Of a stretch of DNA of 64,000 nt, positions 9,392 to 20,701 are shown piece by piece; the stretch's first letter is position 1, and each line of letters starts with the position of its first letter. Where the stretch lies: contig JAKFAO010000009.1 of NCBI GenBank assembly GCA_021527695.1, positions 1,178,001 to 1,242,000 on the forward strand. The letters run 5' to 3'. Origin of the DNA: Naematelia aurantialba (Eukaryota > Basidiomycota > Tremellomycetes > Tremellales > Naemateliaceae). The translations under genes and the position numbers were made by a program. Under the pieces are notes generated by a model. The model was not told the origin of the DNA. It did not search any database and saw only the letters and a list, made by a program, of their open reading frames with translations.

Positions 9392-12366
9392 TTAAAACGC
9401 CCGACCCGGTCCTGTCCGCAGGAACGCGGCGAGATCTGGAGGGAGGATAGTACCAGCAGCACCCAGCAGCTTGATTCGTCAGCGCTTCCCCGAGTTGCCC
9501 AAAGACAGCTTTCCAAGTCGGAACCTGGCAGACTCGGATTAAGAAACTCACTTGAGAAGCCATCTCCTGACCTCCGCCGTCCCATGTCCGTGCGAGGATC
9601 GGCCGCAGCACTTCACCGACCAATCGAGTGACCAGCTCGGTGACTTCCTGCTGTGCCTGTCTGCGCCACAGCAGCATATTACGGAGCAGCTTGATCCGCC
9701 GCCGCACGTATCGCTGCATGGCGACTCGTGATTCGGGGTCGAATGCTGGCGGTGGCTGAGCCGACGAGGCTGTGCATCCCGATATGGCTGATGAGAGCTC
9801 GAGCAGGTGAGTATGGAAGACCAGCAAGACCGCACGTAATAGAGCCTGCAGTAGGAGGTCAGCATCGACGCCAAAAGTTCCATAGAGGGAGAAGGACGGT
9901 TTCGGGGACGAGGGCAAGGGCTCACGGTGAACTTGCGGCTGTCTTTGCCCATCAGGTCAGCGACCACGTCGGCCAGATCTACGGCTCGCCTCGTCTGCTT
10001 GACAGAGTACGGATCATACGCTCCCGCGTCGAACGCCTTGATCAGCGCTGGAACAACAGCCCTATCGACCATGGTCGCTACGAGATCGCCGTCTGGGCCG
10101 AGCGGCGGTTCCTCTTCGAGGTCCATGTCGTCGTCTTCCTGGGCATTTCCATTCGTCCCGTTCGTCCCGTTTGTCGGCTTCGCGTGCACTCGCGGCCGAC
10201 AATAGGCGTATAGCGAATTGAACCACCGGAAAGACTCGAGCGGCGACGAGCCCTGTTGGGCATTAGCTTTCCGACAGCATAAAATACAACGGTGTTCTCC
10301 AGGTGTCGATGCAGCGAAAGAAAGCTCACGCGAAGCGGCTCCCACCCTACCATCTCGCCTCTGGCCCAAAACTCCCAAGCTTGGACCAATGCAAGCCCGC
10401 CAAAAGCATTCACATACTCCTCTTCGTACCTCCTCCTCCAATCGCCGAAACGCACCGCCACGCCCTTTTCAGGATCACGGAAATCCTCAGCTCGCACATC
10501 ATCCAACAACGCGATGACGCGCTTGTCGAGTACATTCTGAGCAATGTCGTAGTCTTCGGCGTCGCCTGCTGCTAATGTTGAATCGGTCGAGAACCCGTCA
10601 TCCTCGACCGCGCGGTTCGTCCGTGCTCGTCGCCGTAGCCTTCGTACGTCTCTCTCTGACCGTCGAGTTCGACGGGTGACCGAGCTGGGGCCAGCTTCAA
10701 TACCATCACGAGAACGTCCCAGCTCATCGACCTCCTCAACTTCTTGGTTCGAAGGCGCCACACCTAGGAATAATGCAAGGTCGTCACTGTCGTCTGCTGT
10801 CCGCCGCTTATTGACCATTTGTGCACGCTCGCTCAAGTGATGTACAGCGTCCGCTTCAATTTCCTGCAGCTTGGGGAACTATCAAAGTCATCAGTAAGTC
10901 GGTCTGCTATATACAGCAAGTGATTCGACGTCATGGACGAACCTTTTCTTCCAAAAAACTGCCAAGCGTCTCGACCCATCCTCTAAACTCCTCGACCCAC
11001 TCTCGTTTCCCTTCCACCCTCTCGACCTCCTTCCTGAGATCTCTCTCTTGTTCCTCGAGGATCGTCAACTCCTGCACCGATGCTTCGAGAGTCCGCTCGC
11101 TTTCGCCCTTGCGCGTCTCCAAGTCCTCCAGAGCTTTCGCCAGGCGCGCCGCAGCAGGCCCGATTGTCGGTGGGGGTCGAATGGCCGGCACTGCGGCCGT
11201 CAGCATTGGATTTCGCAGACAAAGTACGAGACAGTGATAGGACTGGGCTTACTTGGAGTGGGCACATAACCAACTTTGACAGGCTTTTCCGGCTTGGGCT
11301 CTTCCCAGTTACCTGCTCGTCGCGCTTGTGCCTCTTCCCATTCATTCGTCTCCTCGTCGTCTTCATCTTCTGCTTCCCTGCGATGCCATCAGTGCCATTC
11401 CACTGCACTGGGAGAGGGGAGACTGACCTGTCCGCAATCAGCTCGCCTATCTCTCCTTTCAGTCGCCGTGAAGCGGCCTTATTTGCGTCCCGCCCTATAA
11501 ACAACCTATCCTTGGATTCCGTGTAGTCCGCCAAATCTGTAGGGCATGAGCACTCGTACTGGGACTATACAACAATCCAGCAGTGGCGATGACTGACCTT
11601 CGTCGCCCTCGTCGCCCTCATCTTCCTCGCGCATCAACCTGCTCTCGGGATGCGGTCCCTCCGATCCGTCGTACACTGCGATCTGTCCTCCTCCCAACGA
11701 GACATAGTCCTGCTGGGCGTCCAAACCGTGTTTTGCCGCCTCGAGCGCGGCCTGCCGCTTTGACTTGGCAGCCGTGATCGCCGCCGCATCGGGGATACCG
11801 GCCGTCGTATCCTGCGCGAAAGTAGCCGCGTACTTGTCCCTCGCTAGCCTAGACATGCCCGTCCCATCGTGCTCCTCGGCCGCGTCGGCGTCCCCCTCGT
11901 CACCACCTGAAGCCCGAGGCGCTCGTGTCGGCGTGGCAGCTTTAAGCTGATTGAGAAACTCGCGGGAATAGACTGATGATGAGCTGGCTGGCGCCGAGGC
12001 AGAAGCCGCTCCCGAGGGAGGTGTCGCCTGGATCTTGTCCTGGATCTGTCGGCTCAACCTGCTCTTCGTAGCTTTGAACGGCGTCCCTCCCTCCCCCTCC
12101 TCCCCTTCCCCGCCGAAGCTCAGCCTCGAAACGCCCTTCACGACGCCTCCCTCTTTCCTCCTATCCTTCTTCTCCGCCTTTTTCCTCTCCATCACACTCC
12201 CGACCCCATCCTCATCCACCTCCATGCTCGTGTCCGCGCCAGCTCCATTCGCATTCTCGGCATCGCCAGCCGTGATCGACGACTTGGCCAGCGGCGAACC
12301 TGATGGCTCAACGTCAGACTCCCGAGCGCGGAGGCTGGGCCGAGACTTGGCCCTTTTGATGAACAT
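9392..12366 (-). CDS. GCFC-domain protein (PAXBP1/GCF-like), probable splicing factor
   Basis: Large nuclear protein of the GC-rich-sequence DNA-binding factor-like family, whose animal members (PAXBP1, GCFC2) act with the spliceosome disassembly machinery. The start at 12366 gives MFIKRAKSRPSLRARE. A disordered acidic/Ser-rich N-terminus follows with the Ntr2-like landmarks YSREFLNQLKAATP, IPDAAAITAAKSKRQAALE, DYVSLGGGQ and ESRLMREEDEGDEG. A central coiled coil (LAKALEDLETRKGESERTLE and on) precedes the GCFC domain with FGDWRRRYEEEYVNAFGGL, QAWEFWARGEMVGWEPLR, SLYAYCRPR and IKLLRNMLLWRR. The last exon reads LLGAAGTILPPDLAAFLRTG and stops at 9392-9394. The first and last reading blocks could be mistaken for separate genes, but the frames join across short introns and match one family end to end. 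Confidence 0.85.
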
Positions 12367-12573
12367 CGTTTCCGACGAGCAGAGACGAGAAACAAGAGAA
12401 CGAGTAGAGCATCGGTAGAAACCCTTTGATGTTTTGGGTGGCGGAAAGTCACGTGACGAGTCGCTCGCTCTCATAGGTAAAGCAGTAAGAACTGTTTACA
12501 TACCAAGACATCTATTCATTTTGGAGATCAAGTCCAGGATATTCTACAAATTCTATAGGCCCACTAAAGTCCA

Positions 12574-14958
12574 CTAAACCAGGGGCACTTCGACCCTCAG
12601 GCCACCCAGAGTTGAATGTACAACTCTTCCGTCCTTGACGATCCCCTTGAGATATTGCTTTGGCTTGTTGAGGATCGTGACGTCCTCGAGAGGGTTCGCT
12701 GAAAGAAGAAGTATGTCGGCGAATGCTCCCTCTTTTATCACGCCGATCTTGCCCTCCATATGAAGGATCTTGGCTATTTGGGTTAAACCCGCACATCAGC
12801 TTGTGACCCACGTTAAGGGCAGAAGGCAGGTAGAGAGGCGGTGTCTGCCGCTGGTGGAGCGCGCCGTGGCTACAGATTTGCGAGCCAGGACGGGGCGAGG
12901 AGGGGTGACGAGGGGTCACGACAACTCACAGCCATTTAGTGTCGCATGCTGAAGCACTACCGGAGAAGGGAGGACGCTCGCACGAAGATCGAATTCGCTC
13001 AGCTGGACTGGCTGCATAGCGTTGAAGCAGTCTGTGCCATAGCCGATAATGACGTTGTTCTCGTGTGCCTTTTTGAGCGTTGTGAATCCCATGGCTTGGA
13101 CGTGGGTCAGTTTCTCCCGCGACGCGGGAGGGATGATCGCGCTGTATGGAGGTCGCGAGAGGAGCTGTTGATGTCAGCCGAGGTTGTTTGCGCAAGGGTG
13201 CAGCTGTCCTCTGGACCCCTACATATACTCGGGGTAAATGCAGTTGTGGGGGTTGGTGTCGGTGTAGGTCCAGGTCTCGGTCCAAGTATAGGTTTAGGTG
13301 CATGTTTAGGTGAAAATGTAGGTGGAGGATCAGGTGTAGGTGCAGATACGGGTGGTGCCAGACGTCCAAGCTATGAAGTGCGGAAGAAAGACTCACGTCG
13401 CACACAATCAAAGTCGGAGTGAGGAAAACCCCCTTCTTCGCCATGAGCTTCAAAGTATCCTCGTCAATGAGGTTACCATGCTCGATCCCGCCGATACCTG
13501 CTTCAATAGCGTTGCGCGCGCCTTGGCTGGTGAAGCAATGCGAGGTAACGAGTGTTCCACCCTGACCATCGATGCATCAGCACTGACCCATGCGACAGCC
13601 CAGACTCTTGATCCTTGATCGTGGAGAGTAGATGCTATCGGGGTACGGAGACGAGGAACGAAGCTCACCATCATGCGGACCGTGTCGCAGATAGCCTTGA
13701 TTTCAGGAACGGTAAACTGTTCCCCCTCGAGCTTGTCCGTCGCGCTCGCCACGCCGCCAGATGAACAGATCTTGATATGGTCCGCTCCGGCCATCATGAG
13801 CTTCCGTGCCCCTTTCAAGCATGCATCCACTGTAACCCGCATCAGATCCTGTGACTCTTTTGCCCTCGAATTGTGGGGACGTACCTCCGTCAACTACCAT
13901 GGTTAGGCCACTCGAGGGCGAGCCGACACAGCAAGTAGGCGCGGCGTCACGATCCCCATCGTCACCTTTACACCGCCAATTAGCCTCAGACTGTGGAAAT
14001 GGCTGGACTGAGCGCCGGGCAGGGCTACTTACCGTGACCTCCAGTCTGGCTCATGACGGGGCCTCCGACGAACAGCCGAGGGCCAGGGATGAGCCACTCG
14101 GCAGTGGCTTCCCGGTAGTGACGCGTGGCACCACCCACATCCCGAACCGTGGTGAAACCCCGCGACAGCATTCCTGATACCAGCTCAGTGCCATACCTCC
14201 TGTGGTAAATCTCGAAAGGACAGACCTTTGAGGACAAACGTAGTCTTCAGTGCGGTCTCGGTAGCACCAAGTTGAGGGACTGGGCCGGCAGTCTACACAG
14301 GTTGAGTTGGCGCTGAACGAAATCGCTGTCGACTTACCGGCATAGGTATAGCAGTGACGTGAGTGTGACCTGATCAAATTCGTTAGGGAGCGCTAGAGAT
14401 AGGCTGGGCGAGGAAATATACAGTCGATCAAGCCGGGACACATGTACAGCCCCTCCGTAGCGACACTCGTCCATCCCGCCTCTTGCATATCGGCATACTT
14501 GCTCGGCGCAATCGACACAATGGTCCCAGCCTTGATCTTGACCGTCATGTTGTCCAGGATCTTGCTCTTTTCCACATCGACGACTTTGACCCCTACATAC
14601 GGCTTCTGTCAGCCCCACCAGAAAACACCAGAGGGCCGCCGGGGAACTCTCCCGTCGCTCAGGGAGAGCCGTGCTCCCTTACCCCTCCAGGCAGCAGAAG
14701 CAGCATCAGTATAAGAGAGGGGAGAAGGGGAAGCGGGGGAGCGAGGGACGAGCAACAGGGAAGGGCCTTGGACATACCGACAAAGCTGATGGCTGCTTGC
14801 TCAGGCCTGATCCAAGGGCTGACGTTGATATTATAATCTGCCGGCACCGGGTTGGGAATCCAGTGCGGAGGTTGCCACTCATACGGGTCGGTAGAGGTCT
14901 CGAACGCCTCTTTGTCGACCATTTCGAATGCACCCAGGGACGACGAAATCTTCTCCAT
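12574..14958 (-). CDS. Metal-dependent amidohydrolase (prolidase/imidazolonepropionase-like)
   Basis: Amidohydrolase-superfamily enzyme expected to cleave a C-N bond using one or two metal ions; the substrate cannot be read from sequence. The start at 14958 gives MEKISSSLGAFEMVDKEAFE. The N-terminal beta-sandwich is DVEKSKILDNMTVKIKAG. The metal-binding HxH lies in GLIDCHTHVTAIPMP, formed across an intron. Next come SRGFTTVRDVGGATRHYREA, MSQTGGHG, the Lys-containing block GADHIKICSSGGVAS, VTSHCFTSQGARNAIEAGIG with GIEHGNLIDEDTL, and the Asp motif NNVIIGYGTDCFNAM. The C-terminal sandwich is GVIKEGAFADILLL and ends RVEVPLV. No secretion signal is seen, so it is probably cytosolic. One intron (about 13167-13396) is unusually long and carries a hexamer repeat. 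Confidence 0.87.
13251..13354. repeat. Degenerate hexanucleotide repeat inside an amidohydrolase intron
   Basis: About 17 units of period 6 with consensus near TGTAGG/TTTAGG on the plus strand, equal to CCTACA/CCTAAA in the sense of the gene. It lies wholly inside a roughly 230-nt intron between the exons encoding FLTPTLIVCD and IIPPASREKLTH. If the intron were retained, the repeat would be read as an alternating His-Leu tract. Confidence 0.85.
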
Positions 14959-14985
14959 CTTGAATGACAGTCGCTCACCACAGCA

Positions 14986-15342
14986 CTATACACAGAAACA
15001 CGAGAAGAGAGAAATCAGAGAGTCACCGAGTTGCATGGTCAGGATAACCATACGAACGGTATGGATGCGCGTTCCCGGGTACGGCAATCGCTTGCCGGTC
15101 ATGTCCGGTTTCACGTGGAGACGGTCGTCTCCGATCGTGGTAACGTGGGCAGCGTCCTCGTCGTCGAACACGAGCTGTTTGGCAACGAGAGGCTGTATAT
15201 GATGGGTCGTGCATGAGACGGGATATACAATGGAGGGAGTACACATTAACGAATGCCAGTGAATGAATGCATCGACGTCGAGCTCCAGGCTCGCTCCATC
15301 CTCTTCAAGCGCAGGTTGCCGACCGCGCTCAATCACTGCCAT
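14986..15342 (-). CDS. Possible small protein, 118 codons, overlapping the 3' end of PCM1
   Basis: An uninterrupted frame begins with ATG at 15342, 11 bp upstream of the PCM1 stop on the same strand but in another frame, and runs to about 14986. The product starts [20 protein letters not shown] and includes PLVAKQLVFDDEDAAHV and GDDRLHVKPDMTGKRLPY, stretches that look coding in composition and acidity. No family is recognised. The last codons (LISLFSCFCV) run through a plausible splice donor, so the true 3' end may differ. It could be a separate small gene or a 5' exon of the amidohydrolase transcript. Confidence 0.35.
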   Translation of the reverse strand: MAVIERGRQPALEEDGASLELDVDAFIHWHSLMCTPSIVYPVSCTTHHIQPLVAKQLVFDDEDAAHVTTIGDDRLHVKPDMTGKRLPYPGTRIHTVRMVILTMQLGDSLISLFSCFCV

Positions 15343-17279
15343 AGTGCCTCAGCAGGTCGGTGACCATGGTGGTCAAAGCTGCTCTCCATCAGTGGACAGT
15401 CCATCATTCAGTAGCCTGCCTGGTAGACTCACACTCGACGTCCGTGGTGGACTTTGCCTCCGCATACACACGAACACAGTCTTCTGTCCCACTCGGGCGC
15501 ACAAAGCTGCGCCCCAGCTCAAACTTGTTCACTGCCGCGTCAATATATTCCTGCAGTGCCTCTGGATATTGCAACTTCCGCTCCGCATCATATGTGACAA
15601 AGCGTGATCGGTCCTTCACTTCGACTTTGACAAGACGATTCGGGAGATCCTCGTAGCCTGCATCCCACTCTTCAGCTCCCCAGCTGCGGTATGCCAGGAC
15701 GACCTCGACAAGCAGCATGTCGGACAACGCGTCGCCCACGGCCTGATTGATCAGCTCCGACAGCGCGAGAAGCTGTTTGATCGAGTTGGCAGATTCGGGC
15801 GAGTTTGGCTTGAACTCCCGCAGGGTCGCGAGACAGGATTCCGAGAACAACACAGTGCCGTGGCCGTTGGCTTCAAAATAGACTCCAATGTCGAAGCGTT
15901 GAGCAGCGTGGTGCAGGTGTTTGACGCCCGTCGGCACGCATCTTACGGGAATGTTTCGCTGTTCACGTCAGAACGCATCAGACAGCACACCTAAAAGACT
16001 TACACTCTTCAGGTACTTGGTCGAACTTCCATTTGCATACGCTGTCTGCACAACGCCAACCTCCAATGGATCTACGCTCTCATGTATCTTGGCACGCGCC
16101 ACCAGATCCATGATGTATATGGCCACCATGCAAGCTATTTTGTCTCCGTCGAGGAGATGAAAGATTTTGCCGTTCCTGAGATAGTAGTACACCAAGCGAT
16201 CGGCATCACCGTCAAAGCTGCATCCTCTAGTCGAGGGCTTGTCGAGAACACCTGACTGGGCAACTGAGGGAGGTAAAGATTGTTTGGTCTTGACGTAATC
16301 GGCCCCGCATTGGAAGTTGAGCGCTCCGCGTGTCTCGGTGTCGGTGTTCATCGGTCGGAATGGAAGGAGGTCACCGATATGCTTGGCAAATTCCGCTAGC
16401 GCAAAGGCTCCAACACCATTGGCACAATCCACATAAAGGGGGGCTAGGGGTCCTCTGTTCCCCTGTACACGTATCAGCCTTCGGATCAGGAGTGCCGTAA
16501 GACTTACGATCAAGGTCTTGAACGCTGTTGCCATTTTGATCATGTATCCCTCAGCAGTGGGTGTTCCGTACGCGCCAGACTTGTCGTTGGTGGCCTTGAC
16601 GACGTAATGCAGAACCGGTGTCGTCGTGACCCCAACGTTGAGCGCCTTTGTCCCAGCCCCACACGCCTTGAACGCTGCCTCGAGAGCTGCGACGAGTTCC
16701 GGCCCACTCGGACGCGTGTCGCGGGCGTACACCACATTTGCGGGCTGGTCAAGGTCGATTTTGAGGTGGCTGACGAGGGTCATAAAGGTGGACAAGAGGG
16801 AGCCTGTCGACGGGCAATTGGCAAGAGCAGTGGCGTGGACCTCCCATGCGGGGTCCAGCATCTCGCCAGCAGGGTCCACGAGCTTCACACCGTTGTCCTG
16901 AGTTTGTCAGATGATCCTCCTCGCGAGCTGCTGGGAATGGCATATCTCACCTGCTCGGGATTATGCGAAGCCGTCACCATCACACCAATGGTGGCTCCTG
17001 CGAGTCGCTTGGACCTGAGCACAGCCAATAGTCCCACACGAAACATCACAGGAGGCAGCAAGCTCGCCCTGAGAACAAAGCGTCAGATCTTGCAATATTG
17101 TGGGTGAACTCAAGCCATCCGATGCTGGCCGAGGCAGGCACTCACAGGGTCCTGAACCCAGCAGTACCGTACGAGTAGGACAGTCCTTCAGGCTTCGGGT
17201 AGACATTCGCCGCGTCCTGTAGCGCGTCGAGTACCAAAGCATATTTGTGAGCATGTTGGCTTGCCTCTGTGGTCGCCAT
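15329..17279 (-). CDS. PCM1: Phosphoacetylglucosamine mutase (UDP-GlcNAc pathway)
   Basis: Interconverts GlcNAc-6-phosphate and GlcNAc-1-phosphate, the step before UDP-GlcNAc, which feeds chitin, N-glycans and GPI anchors; a cytosolic enzyme. The start at 17279 gives [20 protein letters not shown]. All four family motifs are visible: the phosphoserine loop [12 protein letters not shown], the metal-binding loop [14 protein letters not shown], the sugar-binding loop [12 protein letters not shown], and the phosphate-binding loop [17 protein letters not shown]. The N-terminal SYGTAGFR motif is also present. The short last exon (about 15329-15377) encodes [15 protein letters not shown] and joins in frame through an intron with a CTGATG branch. 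It is divergent from GPATCH1, with 232 bp between start codons. Confidence 0.95.
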
Positions 17280-17511
17280 GGTGGACAACGAGCTGTTTCG
17301 AGGCTTTTGGGCAATGCAGACAGTGGAGTCAGCTGCAGTGCAAGCAGACCAAAAGCCAAGGTGAACAGCATGACCCCCTCCACCTACTTGAAATAGGGAG
17401 GAGCGAATAAAGACATCATTTGCCACCCACCTGACAACGACGTTCATAGCAGTTAAAGAGTAGGACTCACAGGGTTCATTAGCTGGCAGCTAAGAGCCGT
17501 TGAAAGAGAGG
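17280..17511. promoter_or_regulatory. Bidirectional promoter, PCM1 and GPATCH1
   Basis: A 232-bp gap between two divergent start codons, too short for independent promoters. No clear TATA box or repeated motif stands out. Confidence 0.5.
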
Positions 17512-20482
17512 ATGACTTCTAGACTCAAGCACAAGCTGGACCTCGAGCAGATTAACCTCAAATCAGCGTACCTCAACGAGTCGTTTGTTCAAATCGGTAC
17601 CCCTCTACCAGCCCTAGCCGAGACGCGCAAGGACCAGCTCGAGTATGTGCCGGAATGGAAGCAGGAGGTCCGAGACGAGAAGGGGCGACGGAGGTTCCAC
17701 GGGGCGTTCACCGGCGGCTTCTCAGCGGGGTACTATAACTCTGTCGGATCCAAGGAAGGTGAGGCTTACACCGACGACCTGTCATCCAAGTGCCATGCTG
17801 AGGGGCTGTAGGATGGACGCCGAGCACTTTCAAGTCCACGGTGAACAATCGCGCCAACAAGGTACAGCGCCCTGAGGATTTCATGGATGAGGAAGATCTG
17901 GCGCAAATGAACGAGGACCGCAAGCTGGAGAACACTGAGACATTCAGAACGGACACCTTTGCCGGAACCAAGGAGGAGCTGGCCGGACGAGGGTGAGTCC
18001 CTCTCGCGAGCTGGTCACTCTGCGGAATGAAATTGATGTAGCATCACTAGGGGACCTTCATCGCTCGAATCTCTTATAGCCCCTGCGCGGAGCTCGATAG
18101 GCCAGACACTGCTCACCAAGCTCGGCTGGCGGCCCGGGCAGGGCATTGGTCCTCGAGTGACGCTCCGGAAACTCAAGAGACAAGAAGGAAAACTGGCAAA
18201 GTCACGCGTGGGGATACACCATGTCGACGAAGATGAGGAGATGGATGACGCAGAGGCAGCAAAGCATACCTTTGCGCCTAGGGACGTCCGGCTCGTCGTC
18301 TATCCTGCAAAAGAGGATCGACAAGGTCTTGGGTACGAACAGGGCAAGGGAATGGGCCGATTGCCAGGACGGCCTGGACCTGGTATGGCCCGTCGTTTTC
18401 TTTTTAGGACAGTCACTGATACGGTGGCAGCTATAGGGGCACTTCGGGGAGACGAGGATGATGACGACCCGTATGGCGTGTCGACGTCCGGCAGTGACGC
18501 TCGGCATTTTGCGTTTGATACACATGAAGTGGAGGATGATATCGTCGTGATGGGAGGACCATCTGGTCCATCATCTTCAACCCGCGGTGCTCAGAATGGC
18601 ACAGGCAGACAGCCTCTGGACACGGAAGACAGATGGCATGATGGGCGACCTGTACTTCCTGGCTTCGTTCTGGACCCTCTAGGTGTACCGACAGACAAAT
18701 GGTTGGCTGCTCTGATATTTTACCATGTAGTCCTGCTGACCCCTTCAGGTTTGAGATGCCTGAAATCCCGTCCGATTGGCATCCCCGGCCGGCACGAATA
18801 TGGGGCACGACTCGCAAATTTGACGATACGCCTCTGATCAAGCAGGAGCAGAAGGAGCCGATAAGAGGTGCGGTTGGTCGGCCGCTGACACATGAGCAGG
18901 TGAGTGCATACAGTCGTCTATGACACTTGGGTCTGACGTCGTTCAGCGTGGCGCAGCATTGGGCGAAGAACAACGAGTGTCGAAGGCAAAGTCGGTGTTT
19001 GAGTATATCTCCGAGAAGGATCAAGAACGCCTTGCCTCTACTGCTGCGACAGCCAAGGCGCCTGCGCCGCCTGCATTGCGCACGGAGCCTGAAGAGGAGC
19101 AGGCACAACTTCCTGGGATACGCTCGGATGTGCTGGTCATTCCCCCTCTTTCCCCTCGGACCGCTTCGGCCGCACTGAAGGGCTATGTGCCGTTCGCCGA
19201 CGATCTCGCCAAGCAGGAGCGCTACCGTTCTTATCTCATATCTCAGACTCTGCATACCACACAGCCCATCCCACAGCTTCGGCCCGGCGGATTTGACGAG
19301 ATCAACAAAGAACTCGAGGATTTCGCGGCATCAGCGCGAATTTTCAAGCCAATGTCATTCGCCATGTCGTCCCGATTCACTACTGGATCGTCGGCCCTGG
19401 CTACTTCCGATTTAAAGCAAGCGAAGCCGGGGTTGCACATCTACGATGCGGAAAAGGCGAAACAGGAGATGGCGAAACCGCAGAATACCGAGGTTGAAGA
19501 TGATCGACATCTGACTCCGCGAGAACAAGCCGCAAAAAACGGCATGTACGGCAAACTCACACGCGAGGTCAAGGAATTCTATCCGGTCAAGCTGCTGTGT
19601 AAGCGATTCGGCGTGGCCGACCCACATCCGGATGGCGATCGACCGAAAGTTGATCATCCTGGCGTCACTCGAGATCCATACGATAGCTTGCCACTCCCGA
19701 AGAACGATGCGAGCTGGCAAGACGGCTTCATTCACCAGCCTAGTGCCTTGAACGAGACGCCCCAGTCGGTAACAGCAGTCGAGACAGAGGGAGAGCATGT
19801 GCCTCGGAGTATTGCCGAAGTCGGCATGGCGGACGACATCAATCAGGGCCGAGAGATCTTGACGGCGACGAAGCCCAATATCGATATTTTCAAGGCTATC
19901 TTTGCCTCTGACGACGAAGACTCTGACTCGGAAGATGCACCACCACCTCCAGTCACGGCAACGAAACCTACTACAGTGCCTGTGACAGCTGCAGAGGATC
20001 CATTTCCGGTCAAAGAAGAGGGTCCAGTCGATCTCGCTACTTTCAAGCCAGTGTTCATCGCTCGTCGCGACGAGGATAGGTCAAGAGGCAGGGATAAAGA
20101 GAACGAGAAGGAGAACGAGAAGGAGAAGAAGGAGAAGCGGAAGAAGGATAAGAAGAGAAAAGGTGTCTTGTCCTTTGATATAGGTGAAGAAGGGGACGAA
20201 GAGGCAGGGAAGGCGCAGGAAGAGCGGAAGCGGAAGAGACGGGAGGAGAAAGCACGGAAGGACAGCGGCGAGGCGGAGGGCAGAGGAACGAACGGTGATG
20301 GAGAGGAGCATGTCAATGGCAAGACAGAGGATGGGGCTGGGCATGTCAATGGCGGTACAGGGGATACACCTCGTACGAAGCTCGCAGTGGACGCTCAGGC
20401 CGAGGAGGAGGGCGACTGGGTTGAGAAACCAGCTGTCAAGTCGAGGTTGGTGGGTCGGAAGGGAGCCGCTGATTACATGTGA
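17512..20482 (+). CDS. GPATCH1: G-patch domain protein 1, spliceosome-associated
   Basis: Homologue of GPATCH1, a protein of the catalytic spliceosome. The ATG at 17512 gives [20 protein letters not shown]. The conserved N-terminal DUF1604-type block follows: [47 protein letters not shown] and [15 protein letters not shown]. The G-patch itself reads [19 protein letters not shown]. Next come [12 protein letters not shown], the conserved [19 protein letters not shown], a PADD-like block ([19 protein letters not shown]), [20 protein letters not shown] with RFGVADPHP, and a highly charged Lys/Glu tail at about 20090-20320. Five or more short introns lie in the first half; the 3' exon (about 18947-20482) is uninterrupted. 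Expected to be nuclear. Confidence 0.93.
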
Positions 20483-20701
20483 TGCACATGATATCTCCGT
20501 TTTGCCCCGTCTCACGGAGCTGCATGACTGCGTCCTATGGTGACTGAATGGAGTTTTCGATGAGCAGACCGTGACAGATCAGCCCGTAGCACATTGGCCA
20601 GTTACGTAACAGTTTATGGGGCCCCAAGCTCTCCTGATAGGATGTCGTCAGAACTCACCTGTTCTGGATCAATAATAATACACTTGCACCGTCAAACCAT
20701 C

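Noticed and set aside
10078..10836. Apparent separate 252-codon minus-strand gene starting MSERAQMVNKRR
   Set aside because: It joins in frame with upstream exons (coiled coil ending LEEK) and downstream GCFC exons; it is one internal exon block of a single gene.
12035..12418. 127-codon plus-strand frame, Ser/Pro-rich
   Set aside because: Antisense of the acidic disordered N-terminus of the GCFC-like gene.
19843..20349. 168-codon minus-strand frame rich in Ser/Pro/Phe
   Set aside because: Antisense of the Lys/Glu-rich tail of GPATCH1; low-complexity shadow.
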